Below, one piece after another: positions 29,777 to 40,696 of a stretch of 64,000 bases of DNA. The first letter of the stretch is position 1, and each line of letters starts with the position of its first letter. Both the position numbers and the translations under genes were made by a program. The notes under the pieces were generated by a model. That model was not told the DNA's origin. It did not search any database and saw only the letters and a list, made by a program, of their open reading frames with translations. Source of the stretch: Leptospira sp. WS58.C1 (GTDB taxonomy: Bacteria > Spirochaetota > Leptospiria > Leptospirales > Leptospiraceae); the NCBI RefSeq assembly GCF_040833995.1, contig NZ_CP162137.1, positions 3,642,001 through 3,706,000 on the forward strand, written 5' to 3'.

Positions 29777-31090
29777 CTATTTTTTCTCAGCTTTTTTAGG
29801 CTCTATTTCGGGTAAAGAATCCAGTTCTTCTTCCAGTTTGCATTTCGGATAATGATCCGCGTTCAGACTGGAACCCACCCAACCGAAAGCCTCTTGAGAT
29901 GAGATAACGTGAATATCCCAACCTTGCACTATATTCGGGCAATCCCAGACTTTATTCTTACATAACACTTGGCTTGCCTTAGGTTTTGGGTATGCCCAAG
30001 CGGCCGGTGGATGAAGACATTGCATCTCCACTTCCGCCAACTTACGCATACGCTTTACGTTTTCTTCAAATTGTTTGAATAAATTTACCAAAGGATTGGC
30101 AAGCACTTCATTGAAGTAACCCCTAGAAGTGTTATATGCCAAGAAGTAGACCAATTCTTCCATTACATATTCTTTATCATGAGTAAAGGAACTAACAGTA
30201 TGGATATACCGAGCGATCTTTAAGGAATCCGTGAGAAGTTCTCGTAGCACATCTTCCGATTTATCGGGTAGCCCTGCGTCTTCATCGTCGTCAGGAGTAG
30301 AATCACTTTCCCCATCATCGACCATCAACTCGGAAAAAAACGTTTCATCCGGATTTTCCCGATCCGATTTTTTAGGACCTGCTGTGACTACTTCCACATT
30401 ATCCTGTAATCCGAGTGGAACGTGGTTCGAAGCGGCAGAACATACGAATTCAGGGAGGTCCAACTTTTGCATGAAGTTAGCGCATTGTTTTGCGATCCTA
30501 GTTTTTTCGGTATCATCCGGAAAAGGCCGATTCCAATGATCCCCGGATACTCTAGCGATATCCATAAAGATCCCACCAAGAAAAGAATACCTACGTAACA
30601 TTTTATATTTGAGGGCATCCGGAATGAGAACGATCCCCAAAGCAAGTAAACCTAGTTCGCAGATATGTTTGAAAAATGGAGGATTTGATTCGTATACCTT
30701 AAAAAGTGCAAGTAAATGTTTCTTATTATTGATCCCGTTACGAATAATTCCCTTATAGTTGAATTTATTCTCTTCGTACATGAACTTTAAGAATTTCTTA
30801 TCCGTTTGCTTGAGTTGCTGGACAATCTTTTCAGCCAACTTGTCCTGTATCTGACCGGTTAATTCTTTGGTTAATTTTATTTTAAATTCGGGATTGTACT
30901 GACCCTTAATTTCTTTCAGTCTGGTAAGAGCAGATTCTTTTACCTGGACTTCTTCTTTTACAAGAATGTTACCGCTATTGTCTTCGATCGCATTTAGGAA
31001 ACGTAACATATTTCCGGCATCGTAAATACGTACGAAATTTAAAACCTCTTCGATCGAGTTGTATTCTACCGATTTAGGATTTACTTTCAT
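29777..31090 (-). CDS. Hypothetical protein, possibly a degenerate HD-domain protein
   Basis: 437 residues, no signal peptide. I do not recognise a certain family. The middle ([19 protein letters not shown], then [10 protein letters not shown], then [14 protein letters not shown]) has the spacing of an HD/HD-GYP fold with nearly all metal ligands gone, reminiscent of the tandem pair at 7559-10684. It is followed by an acidic linker of about 40 residues ([16 protein letters not shown]). The C-terminal 110 residues contain four Cys and several Trp ([21 protein letters not shown]). The start overlaps the end of rsgA by 17 bases, so the genes are translationally coupled. The HD relation is inference and weak. 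Confidence 0.6.
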   Translation of the reverse strand: MKVNPKSVEYNSIEEVLNFVRIYDAGNMLRFLNAIEDNSGNILVKEEVQVKESALTRLKEIKGQYNPEFKIKLTKELTGQIQDKLAEKIVQQLKQTDKKFLKFMYEENKFNYKGIIRNGINNKKHLLALFKVYESNPPFFKHICELGLLALGIVLIPDALKYKMLRRYSFLGGIFMDIARVSGDHWNRPFPDDTEKTRIAKQCANFMQKLDLPEFVCSAASNHVPLGLQDNVEVVTAGPKKSDRENPDETFFSELMVDDGESDSTPDDDEDAGLPDKSEDVLRELLTDSLKIARYIHTVSSFTHDKEYVMEELVYFLAYNTSRGYFNEVLANPLVNLFKQFEENVKRMRKLAEVEMQCLHPPAAWAYPKPKASQVLCKNKVWDCPNIVQGWDIHVISSQEAFGWVGSSLNADHYPKCKLEEELDSLPEIEPKKAEKK

Positions 31091-32042
31091 TCTTTAGGTG
31101 ATCTCTACGTGTGATTCTAAACGGGTTTTCCAAGCTTGCAAGCATAGATTCCAGGCTCTTTTTTCTTTCCGTACTTATATCGGTCGCTTCTCCGATAGAA
31201 AACAACATTTTGCATCCCGGGCCCGCGTCACAACAATCGGAAATGTCACATTCTTCTTTATACTTTCTCAATTCCGGGTAACTTTCTAGGATTTCACCTT
31301 TCGACAAATGTAAGATCCCCCATTCTTTGATGCCCGGAGAATCGATTAAAACGATATTATCTTCCAGGACTAAAAAGTTCGAGTTTGTCGTCGTATGTTT
31401 ACCCTTCTTAGTGGAAAAACTGACCTGCGAGGTTTTTTGCAATTCCCTATCCGATAAGACGTTTACTAAGCTAGATTTTCCGACTCCGGAATTTCCGACT
31501 AAGTAGGTGGTTTTGGAAGAAAACTTGGAGTACAGTTCTTCTAGACCCTGGCCGGTCTGACAAGAAACCATAATCACCTCATAACCTAGATCTTTATAAA
31601 CGGAAGAACGTTTAATGGCCGTTTCTCGATCCACTAGGTCCAATTTTGTGAATACAATTAGGGGAGGTACCTGGGAGAGATACGCGGCCGCCAAACAACG
31701 ATCTAAAAATCCGTCTTTGGTTTCCGGATCTTTTAAAGAGGCAAGAACCGCGATTTGATCCACGTTTGCACAGAGAACTTGTGCATCCCCCTCTTTACTC
31801 TTACGCAAAAGTTCGTTTTTGCGGGCTAATCTCTCTTCGATGGCCCATTCTCCGCCTGATTCCATCGCGTAAACCCTGTCGCCTACTACAAAGGGATGTC
31901 TTTCTTTTGAGGAGATATTTCTGAGTCTCCCTCGAAGTACAGCTCTTACCCTTCCTCTTTCCGGAGAATATAAATCATAGAAGGCTCCGAAGACCCTCGC
32001 TATCGTAAAAAACTCCTTTACTGGATTCGTGGAAGTAGACAT
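31074..32042 (-). CDS. rsgA: Small ribosomal subunit biogenesis GTPase RsgA
   Basis: 322 residues from the chosen ATG at 32042 (preceded by AGG); a GTG at 32066 would add eight residues. RsgA is a circularly permuted GTPase that checks 30S maturation: an N-terminal OB fold ([13 protein letters not shown]), then G4 (TKLD), G1 ([12 protein letters not shown]) and G3 (DSPGIKEWG) in the permuted order. The C-terminal zinc site reads [13 protein letters not shown], where the usual His is Asp and one residue is missing; the extra Cys may replace it. The gene overlaps the next hypothetical gene and starts only 27 bases from the divergent histidine kinase gene. Confidence 0.93.
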   Translation of the reverse strand: MSTSTNPVKEFFTIARVFGAFYDLYSPERGRVRAVLRGRLRNISSKERHPFVVGDRVYAMESGGEWAIEERLARKNELLRKSKEGDAQVLCANVDQIAVLASLKDPETKDGFLDRCLAAAYLSQVPPLIVFTKLDLVDRETAIKRSSVYKDLGYEVIMVSCQTGQGLEELYSKFSSKTTYLVGNSGVGKSSLVNVLSDRELQKTSQVSFSTKKGKHTTTNSNFLVLEDNIVLIDSPGIKEWGILHLSKGEILESYPELRKYKEECDISDCCDAGPGCKMLFSIGEATDISTERKKSLESMLASLENPFRITRRDHLKNESKS

Positions 32043-32069
32043 TCTTAAGCCTAATTTTACAGGCACGCG

Positions 32070-33884
32070 ATGAAAATCATACGCAAATTCGGACCGATAT
32101 TCGGTCTTGTTTTAGCCGCATTCCTTCTGCAATCGGCGCTAATATTCGGTTTGGATTTCAGATCCTTGGATCCTGATCGTACTATCGTGCTTCTCATCAG
32201 TTTGCCTTTTACCACTTTGGCTGCCGTTTTCGTTTGGATCTGGTTCAATGAATTCGGACCTTCATGGAACTTATCATCTGCTCTTTCCAAACTGACAGAC
32301 CACGAATATGTAAAATACCTTTCTTCGTTAGATAAATTCAAAAGTGATCTGATTGCAACCAACATCACGGAAAGTGTATGCGATAAAATCCTAAAATTTC
32401 TCCCAAGTATCATCAGCACAAGTCGGGCGAAAATTTATTTATGGAGAGAGGATCTTGGAAAATTTTCCCCGTATCCAAGGGATTCCGGAGAAGATCATTT
32501 TTACATTTTCGATCCCTTCCTATTATGGATCACTGAACACGATAAAATTTTTTATTCGGAAGAATTTATCGATAACGTAAAACTACAACAAATCAAGGAA
32601 CATGCACTTTCTTTCACAGCAAAAACAAAGGCCGATCTTCTTGTTCCTTTTATCTTAAACAAAAGCCTTTTAGGCATGTTGGTTTTAGGTCCTAAAAACG
32701 ATGGAAGAAAGTACACCGCTTCCGAGCTGGAAAAACTGAATGAAATGCGTTCCGTTTCGGTAATGTCGCTTTCCAATTCCATTTTTTACGAAAGACTAAT
32801 AGAATTAACGGAAACCCTTGAAGAAAAAGTAAGACATAGAACGCAAGAACTGGAGAACGCCCAATCTCAACTGATCATGTCCGAAAAGATGGCTTCTCTA
32901 GGAACTATGGTTGCAGGGATCGCACACGAGATCAATACTCCGGCAGGGGTTATTAACGGTTCCGCGGATAATTTAGAATCGAATATGAATTATATCGTAA
33001 AGAACGTATTCGAAATAGTCAGATTCGCAAGAAATAAGAAGTTAAGAAAATCGTTCGAAGTCGCCCTTCTTCATATCTTAAGAGACCGGAAAAAAAGTCA
33101 GGCAATGGAATCCAAAGACAAATTCCGGATCAAAAGAGAATTGAAAGAAGAAATGATCGAAATGGGGGTAGAAGTTTCCCTAGCGGGGGAAGTTGCTTCT
33201 TTCATCATCGAAAACGATATCATGGAGGTGAGAAAGTACATCTTGGAAATTCTGGCCCAAGGAGCCAAACCCGGATATGAAATGCTTAAACACGCATCCA
33301 ATACGAGCCGCAATATTAAGAATATTAAATATTCTATAAAAAATATAGTTAGGATCGTAAAAGCGTTAAAATATTATTCTCACCTGGACCAAAGCAAATC
33401 TTTCACAAGCGCCGACCTGATAGAAGGTATCGAAAATACTTTGGTGATCATGAACAACCAACTTAAGTACGGTGTGGAAGTGAAAAAGAACTTCTCCACT
33501 ATTCCGAAAGTTGTATGTAATCCGGATGAATTGAACCAAGTCTGGACCAATCTTATACAAAATGCAAACCAAGCAATCCGGGGACAAGGCACGATCGAAT
33601 TATCTGCGTATTCTTCAGGCGACACAGTAACGATAGAAGTGCAAGACGACGGCCCTGGGATTGATCCTTCCATCAAAGACAGGATCTGGGATCCATTCTT
33701 CACTACAAAAGATCAGGGAGAAGGTTCCGGACTCGGTTTAGGCATAGTAAAAGGGATCGTGGAAAAACACAAAGGAAAGATCACTGTGGAATCCATGCCT
33801 GGAAAAACGGTCTTCAAAGTAGAATTGCCGCTTAGACCTCCCCAACCGAATGCGGAAACAAATTTAGAAAAACCCGCAGTATGA
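32070..33884 (+). CDS. Membrane sensor histidine kinase with GAF domain
   Basis: 604 residues. Two N-terminal membrane helices (about 8-28 and 40-60) are followed by a GAF-like sensor (about 95-255), a short coiled coil ([20 protein letters not shown]) and a kinase core. The phosphoacceptor is H286 in [12 protein letters not shown]. The ATP-binding boxes are [24 protein letters not shown] and [16 protein letters not shown]. About 110 residues are inserted between the H-box and the N-box, longer than usual. No response regulator is adjacent. The stop overlaps the next gene as ATGA, so the alkyltransferase-like gene is co-translated. Confidence 0.9.
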   Translation: MKIIRKFGPIFGLVLAAFLLQSALIFGLDFRSLDPDRTIVLLISLPFTTLAAVFVWIWFNEFGPSWNLSSALSKLTDHEYVKYLSSLDKFKSDLIATNITESVCDKILKFLPSIISTSRAKIYLWREDLGKFSPYPRDSGEDHFYIFDPFLLWITEHDKIFYSEEFIDNVKLQQIKEHALSFTAKTKADLLVPFILNKSLLGMLVLGPKNDGRKYTASELEKLNEMRSVSVMSLSNSIFYERLIELTETLEEKVRHRTQELENAQSQLIMSEKMASLGTMVAGIAHEINTPAGVINGSADNLESNMNYIVKNVFEIVRFARNKKLRKSFEVALLHILRDRKKSQAMESKDKFRIKRELKEEMIEMGVEVSLAGEVASFIIENDIMEVRKYILEILAQGAKPGYEMLKHASNTSRNIKNIKYSIKNIVRIVKALKYYSHLDQSKSFTSADLIEGIENTLVIMNNQLKYGVEVKKNFSTIPKVVCNPDELNQVWTNLIQNANQAIRGQGTIELSAYSSGDTVTIEVQDDGPGIDPSIKDRIWDPFFTTKDQGEGSGLGLGIVKGIVEKHKGKITVESMPGKTVFKVELPLRPPQPNAETNLEKPAV

Positions 33885-34234
33885 GTGCAAAACCTAAAAA
33901 GAAAAGAATAGAACTAAAAGCGGAGAATTTTTACGAACTAGTTTATAAAATCGTAAAGAAAGTCCCGAAAGGAAAAGTCACCAGCTACGGCAGGATCGCT
34001 ATTCTGATCGGCAAACCTAGAGCCGCCAGAGCAGTTGGTTACGCCTTAAACGCTTTGAAAAAGGGTCAAGAACAGAAAGTTCCTTGGCAAAGAGTCATCA
34101 ATAGTATGGGAAAAATTTCCCATAGAGGTGATACACCTAGAGCCATCCTTCAAAAAAAACTTTTAGAATCCGAAGGTATCAAATTTTCTAGAGAAGAGGT
34201 CGTGGATTGGAAACGATTCGGCTGGCCTGAATAA
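33881..34234 (+). CDS. Alkyltransferase-like protein (MGMT fold without the acceptor Cys)
   Basis: 117 residues, matching the DNA-binding C-terminal domain of O6-alkylguanine-DNA alkyltransferase: [19 protein letters not shown], the helix-turn-helix with Arg finger [10 protein letters not shown], and the active-site loop. The loop reads PWQRV where a true transferase has PCHR, so the acceptor Cys is Trp. This is the hallmark of ATL proteins, which bind and flip alkylated guanines and flag them for nucleotide excision repair rather than repair them directly. It is co-translated with the histidine kinase, an unexplained pairing. Confidence 0.9.
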   Translation: MSAKPKKKRIELKAENFYELVYKIVKKVPKGKVTSYGRIAILIGKPRAARAVGYALNALKKGQEQKVPWQRVINSMGKISHRGDTPRAILQKKLLESEGIKFSREEVVDWKRFGWPE

Positions 34235-34252
34235 TTTATCGTAAGGTCTCAA

Positions 34253-35056
34253 ATGCAAAAGCCGGTAGTATTAACGATCGCAGGTTCAGACTCCGGAGGT
34301 GGAGCAGGGATCCAAGCCGATCTAAAAACGTTCAACTCTACCGGATCTTTCGGAACATCCGTAATCACATGTTTGACCGCGCAAAATCCGGACGGCGTCG
34401 CGGGCATTTTAGAAGTAGATCCCGACTTTTTAGAAAAACAACTCTTAGCTGTACTTTCTTATTTCCCTGTAAAAGCGATCAAAACCGGAATGTTATTTTC
34501 AGAAAGCCTAATCCGGAGAATTTCTAAAATTTTAAACGAATACAGAGCCAAAGGACAAAACTTCGAGTTAGTTTTAGATCCCGTGATGGTGGCAACAAGC
34601 GGTGCGAAACTTTTGCAAGACGGAGCAATTCAATCTTTGATTTCCGAATTGGTTCCAATGGCGAGTGTCGTCACTCCAAACCTGGACGAGGCGAAAATTT
34701 TAGGCTCCGCAGAAATTATCAAAACCGGATCCATGGAGTCGGAAGCGGTTTCTCTTTCTAAAAGATTAAAGGTGCCTATTTTATTAAAAGGTGGTCATAT
34801 CAAAAATTCCAAAGAGGCTTTAGACGTATTAGGAATTCCGAATGGAGAAACCTTTAAGTATGCGAAACCTTTTATTGAGGATTTTAATCCTCATGGAACC
34901 GGATGCACATATTCTTCCGCGATCGCTTCCTATCTTGCACAAGGATTCCCTCTTTCCGAGTCTGTAGCAAAAGCAAGGGAATTTCTACATGCGGCTATTT
35001 TGCAGTCCTTCCCTACAGGAAAGACTAAGACATTAAATCATAATCCGAAACTTTAG
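34253..35056 (+). CDS. thiD: Hydroxymethylpyrimidine / phosphomethylpyrimidine kinase
   Basis: 267 residues. ThiD phosphorylates hydroxymethylpyrimidine twice for thiamine synthesis. The N-terminal [18 protein letters not shown], the [14 protein letters not shown] stretch, the [15 protein letters not shown] core and the C-terminal anion hole [18 protein letters not shown] are all canonical. AAGG lies seven bases before the start. It follows the ATL gene by 18 bases, so the kinase-ATL-thiD genes may be one transcript. No thiamine riboswitch is visible upstream. The stop overlaps the convergent DUF885 gene. Confidence 0.95.
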   Translation: MQKPVVLTIAGSDSGGGAGIQADLKTFNSTGSFGTSVITCLTAQNPDGVAGILEVDPDFLEKQLLAVLSYFPVKAIKTGMLFSESLIRRISKILNEYRAKGQNFELVLDPVMVATSGAKLLQDGAIQSLISELVPMASVVTPNLDEAKILGSAEIIKTGSMESEAVSLSKRLKVPILLKGGHIKNSKEALDVLGIPNGETFKYAKPFIEDFNPHGTGCTYSSAIASYLAQGFPLSESVAKAREFLHAAILQSFPTGKTKTLNHNPKL

Positions 35057-36873
35057 TTTTTAGGAACGAGTCCCAATTCTTCCTTCGAAGCATTTTCTAA
35101 AATTTCTAGAGGAAGAGAACCTTTTCCTAAAACGAAGCCGTGATATTCTTTGATATCGAAAGCTTCTCCTTTGACCGATTTCCAATCCTCTCTCATTTTT
35201 AAGAAGGAGATCATTCCGATCTTGTAAGAGCAGGCTTGTCCTGGATAAACGATATATCTTTCGATCTCGGCGGAAACTTCTTTAGGAGCCATGCCGGTAT
35301 TGTCCGACATATAACGGATCGCATCTTCTCTGCTCCAACGTTTGTAATGGATCCCCGTATCCACAACCAAACGAACTGCTCTGAACAATTCGGCTTGTAG
35401 CCTTCCAAGATCTATAAAAGGGTCGGAGTAAAAATTATAATCTTTCGCGAGTCTTTCTGCATACAATGCCCAACCTTCTACAAACGCGGTAAAATGTGTT
35501 GTTCTTAATTTTCGCGGCGCAGAAGTCAATTCTTGGGACCAAGCGATCTGCAAATGATGTCCCGGGATTGTTTCATGATATGTTAATGTATTCATTCCGA
35601 ACTTAGGAATTTCTTTTAGGTCGCGAAGATTTGCGTAGAATACACCGGGGCGTTTTCCATCCAGACTGGGTTCTTCATAATAAGCCCCAGGCGCTCCTGC
35701 TTCTTTAAATTCCGGAATTCTTTCTACCTGTACTTTTGCCTTCGGCCAAGACGGAAAAATAGGTTTGGATCTTTCAATGGATTCCTTTAGGATCTCTTTG
35801 TATACCTCTATAACCTTTTCTTTTCCTTCCGGAGTGTTTGGAAATTGGAACTCAGGTTTTTCTCTCAGTTGTTTCATGGTAGCTTGAAGATTGGAAACTT
35901 TGATTCCGGAAGTTTCCAAAATAGATCTCATTTCGGTTTGTATTCTTGCTACTTCCGAGAGTCCTATAGAGTGAACTTCCTCCGGAGAAAGATTTGTAGT
36001 AGTATGATATTTTAATGTATGTTCGTAATATTTATCGCCGTTCGGAAGTTTCCATACTCCGGCTTTACTATCGGCAGATTTAAGTTGTTGTTCTAGAAAA
36101 TTTTGAAGTTTAGAATAAGCGGGATAAACGGAACTTTCTAAAATTTTTTTTACTTCCGCCAAAGAAGAAGTTTTTCGTTCTGATACGATCTCATCATTCT
36201 TCTCTAATTTTTTGCGAAGGCTAACATACAGAATATTCTCTTCAGGATTTTTTACCCTGAAATTTTTCAATTCATCCAAGACTCTTCTTAAAATGAAATC
36301 GGGGGGGATTACTCCGTTGGATTGCCTGACCTCCAAACCTCGGATCACTTGTTCTAACTTTTCGGAAATTCCTTGTAGCCTCGCAATATATGAATCTACA
36401 TCTTCATAATCTTCTATCATATGAGAAGTTGCCAAGAAGGAAGGAATATGATTTTGGACTCCAAAAAGCTGATTTACCGGATAAGAATTATAAATATATC
36501 TTTCATAATCCGCCGCAAGTTCCAGATCCCACTCCAAAGCCTTATAATAGATCTTGTCTTCTCCGCTTAGTCCGGAAGGGTCATAAGTCCTCAAAGTCTC
36601 CAGATCCCTTTTTGCTTTATCCGCCCTTTCCATTTCCTTTTCTGGAGAAGAGTCGGACCATTTATAATTATGAGAAGTGATCCCCCAGGAATCCAAAATT
36701 CTGAGAGAAGTTAGGGTTTCCGGATCATCCAGAACATTCTCCCAAAAAATCTTTTCATAATATAAACCTAATGTGATCGGCCGGAAATTAATCGTATGCC
36801 AAACTAATATTCCGATGGAAAGTAAAATTACGCCAATCGTCGATATAGAGATAATGAAGATCTTCTTCACCAT
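35053..36873 (-). CDS. DUF885 family putative metallopeptidase, membrane-anchored
   Basis: 606 residues. An uncleaved N-terminal hydrophobic segment (residues about 4-25) probably anchors it facing the periplasm. The motif TYHETIPGHHLQIAW (H-E-x3-G-H-H) is the conserved zinc-site-like signature of DUF885 proteins, with AFVEGWALYAERLAK further on supplying the expected Glu. Related proteins have been proposed to be carboxypeptidase-like, but the substrate is not known. It is the last gene of a minus-strand run that follows the his genes, 17 bases after the zinc-ribbon membrane protein. Confidence 0.85.
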   Translation of the reverse strand: MVKKIFIISISTIGVILLSIGILVWHTINFRPITLGLYYEKIFWENVLDDPETLTSLRILDSWGITSHNYKWSDSSPEKEMERADKAKRDLETLRTYDPSGLSGEDKIYYKALEWDLELAADYERYIYNSYPVNQLFGVQNHIPSFLATSHMIEDYEDVDSYIARLQGISEKLEQVIRGLEVRQSNGVIPPDFILRRVLDELKNFRVKNPEENILYVSLRKKLEKNDEIVSERKTSSLAEVKKILESSVYPAYSKLQNFLEQQLKSADSKAGVWKLPNGDKYYEHTLKYHTTTNLSPEEVHSIGLSEVARIQTEMRSILETSGIKVSNLQATMKQLREKPEFQFPNTPEGKEKVIEVYKEILKESIERSKPIFPSWPKAKVQVERIPEFKEAGAPGAYYEEPSLDGKRPGVFYANLRDLKEIPKFGMNTLTYHETIPGHHLQIAWSQELTSAPRKLRTTHFTAFVEGWALYAERLAKDYNFYSDPFIDLGRLQAELFRAVRLVVDTGIHYKRWSREDAIRYMSDNTGMAPKEVSAEIERYIVYPGQACSYKIGMISFLKMREDWKSVKGEAFDIKEYHGFVLGKGSLPLEILENASKEELGLVPKN

Positions 36874-36890
36874 GGATAATGCTCCGATGT

Positions 36891-37433
36891 TTAGAAAAGT
36901 GGGATCAGGATTTTAGATAAAAATACGAGTAATAGTGTCCAGATCGCGGATGAGGATGCCGCAAAAGAAAAATGATTTTCCCAATTTAATAAAGGTACAC
37001 ATACGAATAAGAACATTCCGAAATAGGAAAGATAAGGGTTTCGAAGATACAAAGTTTTTTGCCATTCGAAAAATCCTTCTCTAAAGTCTTTTGCATCTCC
37101 TTTAACCTTGTTTAAGAAGATCCATTCCGAAACAAATCCGAAGACGGAAAATGTAAAAAAGAAAAAGGAAATGATAAGTATCCAAGACCAATCTAAAAAA
37201 GGGATCGGATACATTGTGAATACGATCGGAAGTGCAAAAGAGATCAAAGCGGAGAATGGAAAAAAAATAGTCGTCCGAAATAATCTACTTTCGGATAAAA
37301 ATTTGAAAAACGGGATCCGACCGGGTAACTGATAAGATCCACAAAACAAACATTTTTCCGAATCGGAAAGAATGGAAGAGCCGCAGTTCCTACAATGAAA
37401 ATTCTTTTTGAAAACTTCGGCTGCTTCCGACAC
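36891..37433 (-). CDS. Zinc-ribbon membrane protein, hypothetical
   Basis: 180 residues starting with GTG (GAGG lies six bases upstream). The N-terminus holds a zinc ribbon, CRNCGSS and CLFCGSY, followed by four predicted membrane helices (about 53-75, 82-105, 135-155 and 160-180). No family is recognised beyond this zinc-ribbon-plus-membrane layout. It begins eight bases after the VKOR-DsbA gene, which suggests that it is co-expressed with it and may concern envelope proteins. Confidence 0.7.
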   Translation of the reverse strand: MSEAAEVFKKNFHCRNCGSSILSDSEKCLFCGSYQLPGRIPFFKFLSESRLFRTTIFFPFSALISFALPIVFTMYPIPFLDWSWILIISFFFFTFSVFGFVSEWIFLNKVKGDAKDFREGFFEWQKTLYLRNPYLSYFGMFLFVCVPLLNWENHFSFAASSSAIWTLLLVFLSKILIPLF

Positions 37434-37441
37434 TGAAAACC

Positions 37442-38659
37442 TCAGACCTTTTTGATCAAACTTTCGATCAAAGCTCTTAGGAAAGCTTCTTTCGGAGTTC
37501 CACTCTGTATCGGTTTATTATTAATAAATAAACTAGGCGTGCTATGGATCTCCACTTTAGCAGCATCATCCACTTCCTTATTGATCTGATTGCGGACCGC
37601 AGGAGAAGACAAACAAGCGCGGAACTGGTTCATATCCAGTCCTTCTTGCTGAGCCAAACTCAACACGGATGCAGGAGAATGAGCGATACGATTTTCCGTA
37701 TTTCTGTAAAGCCCTTCGTACACTGCCGGAAACTTATTTTGTTTATCCGCACATATCGCAGCAGAAGCGGCCACACAGGAACTTGCGTCAGGACGAGGAG
37801 ATTGTACTAAACGGTTACAGTTTGCGTCCAAGGGAAAATTTTTATAAACGATCTTTACGAGTCCAGGATAGTCTCTCAAAACTCTTTTTAAGATGTGAGA
37901 AGTATCCATACAGTGACCACAATTGAAGTCCGCAAATTTTACGATCGTGATCGGAGCGTTAGGATCTCCTTGTATCGAAGAACCTTGTAGATCGATGGAT
38001 ACGACCGGTGCCTTTTCGTAATCAGCCAATTGTTTTTGGATCTGAGCGACACCTGTATGTTCTCCATCTACTAAAGAATCGTGGAAAGACTTTCCTCCGA
38101 TCTGACCAGCTGCTAAGAATAATAAAACTACTATATAAGTATTTAAACCCTCCAGTTGGAAAACACTGAACGCTTTTTTCAAAGACTTGTCCTGATAGTT
38201 TTTAATTTGGAAAAATGTCCCTACAACCAAGATTAAGGTTAATATCCACGTAGCCGCACAGAGCCCGCAAATCGCATCTATATAAAATACTGAAGCAGAA
38301 AATAATCCGAGGTCGACCACCAGTCCTAGAAGCAAAATATAAAAAGAAAGAAGAAGATAACCTTCTCTATTTTCCGGGTTTTTCTCTGATCTTATAAAAA
38401 GGTATGTAACAAATCCGTAAAATGCGAAACCGAAAAGAGCTATTGGAAGATCTCCGAACCAAGGAACATCTCTGATCGCAGAAATGCTACTTTCGGAAAC
38501 TTTGGAACAAGAGCCTGTCTCGCTTACAGCATCGCAAAGAGATTGGGCGAGTCCATCAGCGGTTTCTCCGCCGAAATATTTTCGTATCAATAAGAACGAG
38601 ATAAACGCCGCTATACCGGAAATTGCGGCAAGAATATAGCTATGAGATAGTTTTTTCAT
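37442..38659 (-). CDS. VKOR-DsbA fusion (disulfide bond formation)
   Basis: 405 residues. The N-terminal half is a vitamin K epoxide reductase domain with several membrane helices, the loop pair of cysteines (SLCDAVSETGSCSKV) and the quinone-side CxxC motif in DAICGLCAATW. The C-terminal 190 residues are a thioredoxin/DsbA-like domain with active site NCGHCMD (C-x2-C), the DYPGLVKIVYKNFPLD strand and the cis-Pro loop HSTPSLFINN. Such fusions replace DsbB plus DsbA in several bacterial groups, passing electrons from periplasmic thiols to quinone. It follows hisA by 95 bases. Confidence 0.92.
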   Translation of the reverse strand: MKKLSHSYILAAISGIAAFISFLLIRKYFGGETADGLAQSLCDAVSETGSCSKVSESSISAIRDVPWFGDLPIALFGFAFYGFVTYLFIRSEKNPENREGYLLLSFYILLLGLVVDLGLFSASVFYIDAICGLCAATWILTLILVVGTFFQIKNYQDKSLKKAFSVFQLEGLNTYIVVLLFLAAGQIGGKSFHDSLVDGEHTGVAQIQKQLADYEKAPVVSIDLQGSSIQGDPNAPITIVKFADFNCGHCMDTSHILKRVLRDYPGLVKIVYKNFPLDANCNRLVQSPRPDASSCVAASAAICADKQNKFPAVYEGLYRNTENRIAHSPASVLSLAQQEGLDMNQFRACLSSPAVRNQINKEVDDAAKVEIHSTPSLFINNKPIQSGTPKEAFLRALIESLIKKV

Positions 38660-38754
38660 TCGGGACTCCGATTACAAAATACCTTTATACGTACATGGAA
38701 GGCATAAGGAAAGAAAAAATAAGCCGATCTGAAGTTATAAAAGGGAATTTAAAA

Positions 38755-39489
38755 TTAATCGGAGCCCAGGCTTGTGATCGCTTCAGCCAGATCTATTTTA
38801 CCTTCATATAAAGCTTTCCCGGTAATCACTCCATACATAGAAACCGATGTACCCAATGCGGATAATGCCATAATATCTTTCAAAGAAGAAATACCGCCGG
38901 ATGCGATTACCTGAAAATTATATCTGCTTAAAATTTCCTTATATGCGTTAAGGTTTGGACCCGCCAATGTTCCATCTTGTGCGATATCCGTAAAAATAAT
39001 ATTACGGATCCCTGCTTGCTGCATCTTTTCCAGAAGGTCCAGATATTTCACACCTGAATCCACTTCCCAACCTGCAATTTTGACGATACCGTCTCTAGCA
39101 TCCACTGCCACAACAACCCTATCTTCTCCGTATTTTTTAAGAGCGAAATCCAGAAGTTCCGGATTGTTTACTGCGGCGGTTCCGAGAATAAAACGATCAA
39201 TACCAATCGAATCGTAATATTCCAACTTCTCCTTATCTCGGATCCCTCCACCTAGCTGGATCTTTAAATTAGAAGATTTACGAATTTTTGAAATAGATTC
39301 CGTATTGATGCCGATCTGATTTCTTGCACCGTTAAGGTCCACAAGATGTAAAAGAGTAGCACCATTTCTCTCGAAACCTTCTGCAAGTTTCCAAGGTTCG
39401 GTTGAGTAGACCGTTTTTTCTTCGTATTTACCTTTGAATAATCTAACGGCGCAATTATCCAACAAATCAATGGCTGGAATTAAAATCAT
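38755..39489 (-). CDS. hisA: Phosphoribosylformimino-5-aminoimidazole carboxamide ribotide isomerase
   Basis: 244 residues, a TIM-barrel isomerase of histidine synthesis. The catalytic Asp lies in [15 protein letters not shown] and the second in [10 protein letters not shown]; the phosphate-binding strands [22 protein letters not shown] and [12 protein letters not shown] are all present. It overlaps hisH by four bases. Confidence 0.96.
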   Translation of the reverse strand: MILIPAIDLLDNCAVRLFKGKYEEKTVYSTEPWKLAEGFERNGATLLHLVDLNGARNQIGINTESISKIRKSSNLKIQLGGGIRDKEKLEYYDSIGIDRFILGTAAVNNPELLDFALKKYGEDRVVVAVDARDGIVKIAGWEVDSGVKYLDLLEKMQQAGIRNIIFTDIAQDGTLAGPNLNAYKEILSRYNFQVIASGGISSLKDIMALSALGTSVSMYGVITGKALYEGKIDLAEAITSLGSD

Positions 39490-40118
39490 AAGGATCGAAT
39501 AAAGTTCTCCAGGATCTTTAGACCGAAGGAATAGGATTTTTCGGGATGGAATTGTGTTCCGAAAACGTTTCCTTTTTCGACCACTGCGGGGAACTTCTCC
39601 CCATAATAATCGCAGAAGCCGGTGATAGCGGAACTCTCCACTCCAACGGGACGATAGGAGTGTATAAAATAGGCGAAGGATTCGTCTTCCAAATTTTTCA
39701 ATAAATTACTTTTGGAAGGATTTCTTTTATATAATTTATTCCAGCCGATATGAGGAACCTTGTAGTTTTTTCCCTTAAACTTTCGGATCTTACCTTTGAT
39801 ATAGCCAAGCCCTGGAACGGTCTCATTCTTATTTCCGGAAACAACCTCGTCGGAATCTTCGAATAAAATTTGGAATCCGATACAAATCCCGAACAATGGT
39901 TTTCCTGTCTTCACATGATCGTCCACGAAGCTCCTTAAACCGGACTCATTCAGATTTCTCATGGCCTTATCAAAATGACCGTCGCCAGGAAGAATGATCG
40001 CATCCGCTTCTTGCAAAACGGAAGGCTCCTTAGTATAAGAAAAATCTTTAGTGAAAAGAGAGATCGCTTTTAAGCAAGAGTGAATATTCCCCATTCCATA
40101 ATCGAGAACGGCTATCAT
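39486..40118 (-). CDS. hisH: Imidazole glycerol phosphate synthase, glutamine amidotransferase subunit
   Basis: 210 residues of class I amidotransferase. The nucleophile Cys is in [17 protein letters not shown], and the His-Glu pair is in [13 protein letters not shown]. HisH supplies ammonia to HisF, which is not in this window. Four-base overlaps with hisB upstream and hisA downstream show a tightly coupled operon. Confidence 0.96.
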   Translation of the reverse strand: MIAVLDYGMGNIHSCLKAISLFTKDFSYTKEPSVLQEADAIILPGDGHFDKAMRNLNESGLRSFVDDHVKTGKPLFGICIGFQILFEDSDEVVSGNKNETVPGLGYIKGKIRKFKGKNYKVPHIGWNKLYKRNPSKSNLLKNLEDESFAYFIHSYRPVGVESSAITGFCDYYGEKFPAVVEKGNVFGTQFHPEKSYSFGLKILENFIRSL

Positions 40119-40696
40119 TCCAAAACACCTTTGGTAGAAGGGATTGCACCGCCTGCAGCAGGATCTATTTCGATCGCCATTCTCAAGGCCTTACCAAAAG
40201 CTTTAAAAATAGATTCATGGATATGATGACGATTTTCTCCGTAATGAACGTGGACATGGAGATTCATCTTCGCATTCAAAGCGAACTTCTGTAGGAATTC
40301 CAACGACAACTCAGCATCGTAAATTCCGAACTTTCCCGCAAGTTCCGGACCGGTATACTTATAATAATATCTACCGCCCAGATCAACAGCAACAGTCGTG
40401 AGAACCTCATCCATAGGAAGAGTGTAATGACCATATCTTCTGATGCCAGCCTTATCTCCCAATTGTTTGTGAAGAGTAGAGCCAAGAAGAATTGCAGTGT
40501 CCTCGACACTATGGTGGCAATCGATTTCTATGTCGCCTCGCAACCAAAGATCTATATCCAGAAGGCCATGTTTAGAAACGTGAGAAAGCATATGCTCGAA
40601 GAACGGAATTTGAGTATCGAATTTATAATTTCCCGTACCCCGAATATTCAGGGAGAGCTTGATGTCCGTCTCCGAAGTTTTGCGTTCTTCTTTCAT
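40115..40696 (-). CDS. hisB: Imidazoleglycerol-phosphate dehydratase
   Basis: 193 residues, monofunctional (no phosphatase domain). The manganese-binding motifs are [28 protein letters not shown] and [23 protein letters not shown] lies just ahead of the ATG. First gene of the hisB-hisH-hisA run. Confidence 0.96.
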   Translation of the reverse strand: MKEERKTSETDIKLSLNIRGTGNYKFDTQIPFFEHMLSHVSKHGLLDIDLWLRGDIEIDCHHSVEDTAILLGSTLHKQLGDKAGIRRYGHYTLPMDEVLTTVAVDLGGRYYYKYTGPELAGKFGIYDAELSLEFLQKFALNAKMNLHVHVHYGENRHHIHESIFKAFGKALRMAIEIDPAAGGAIPSTKGVLE

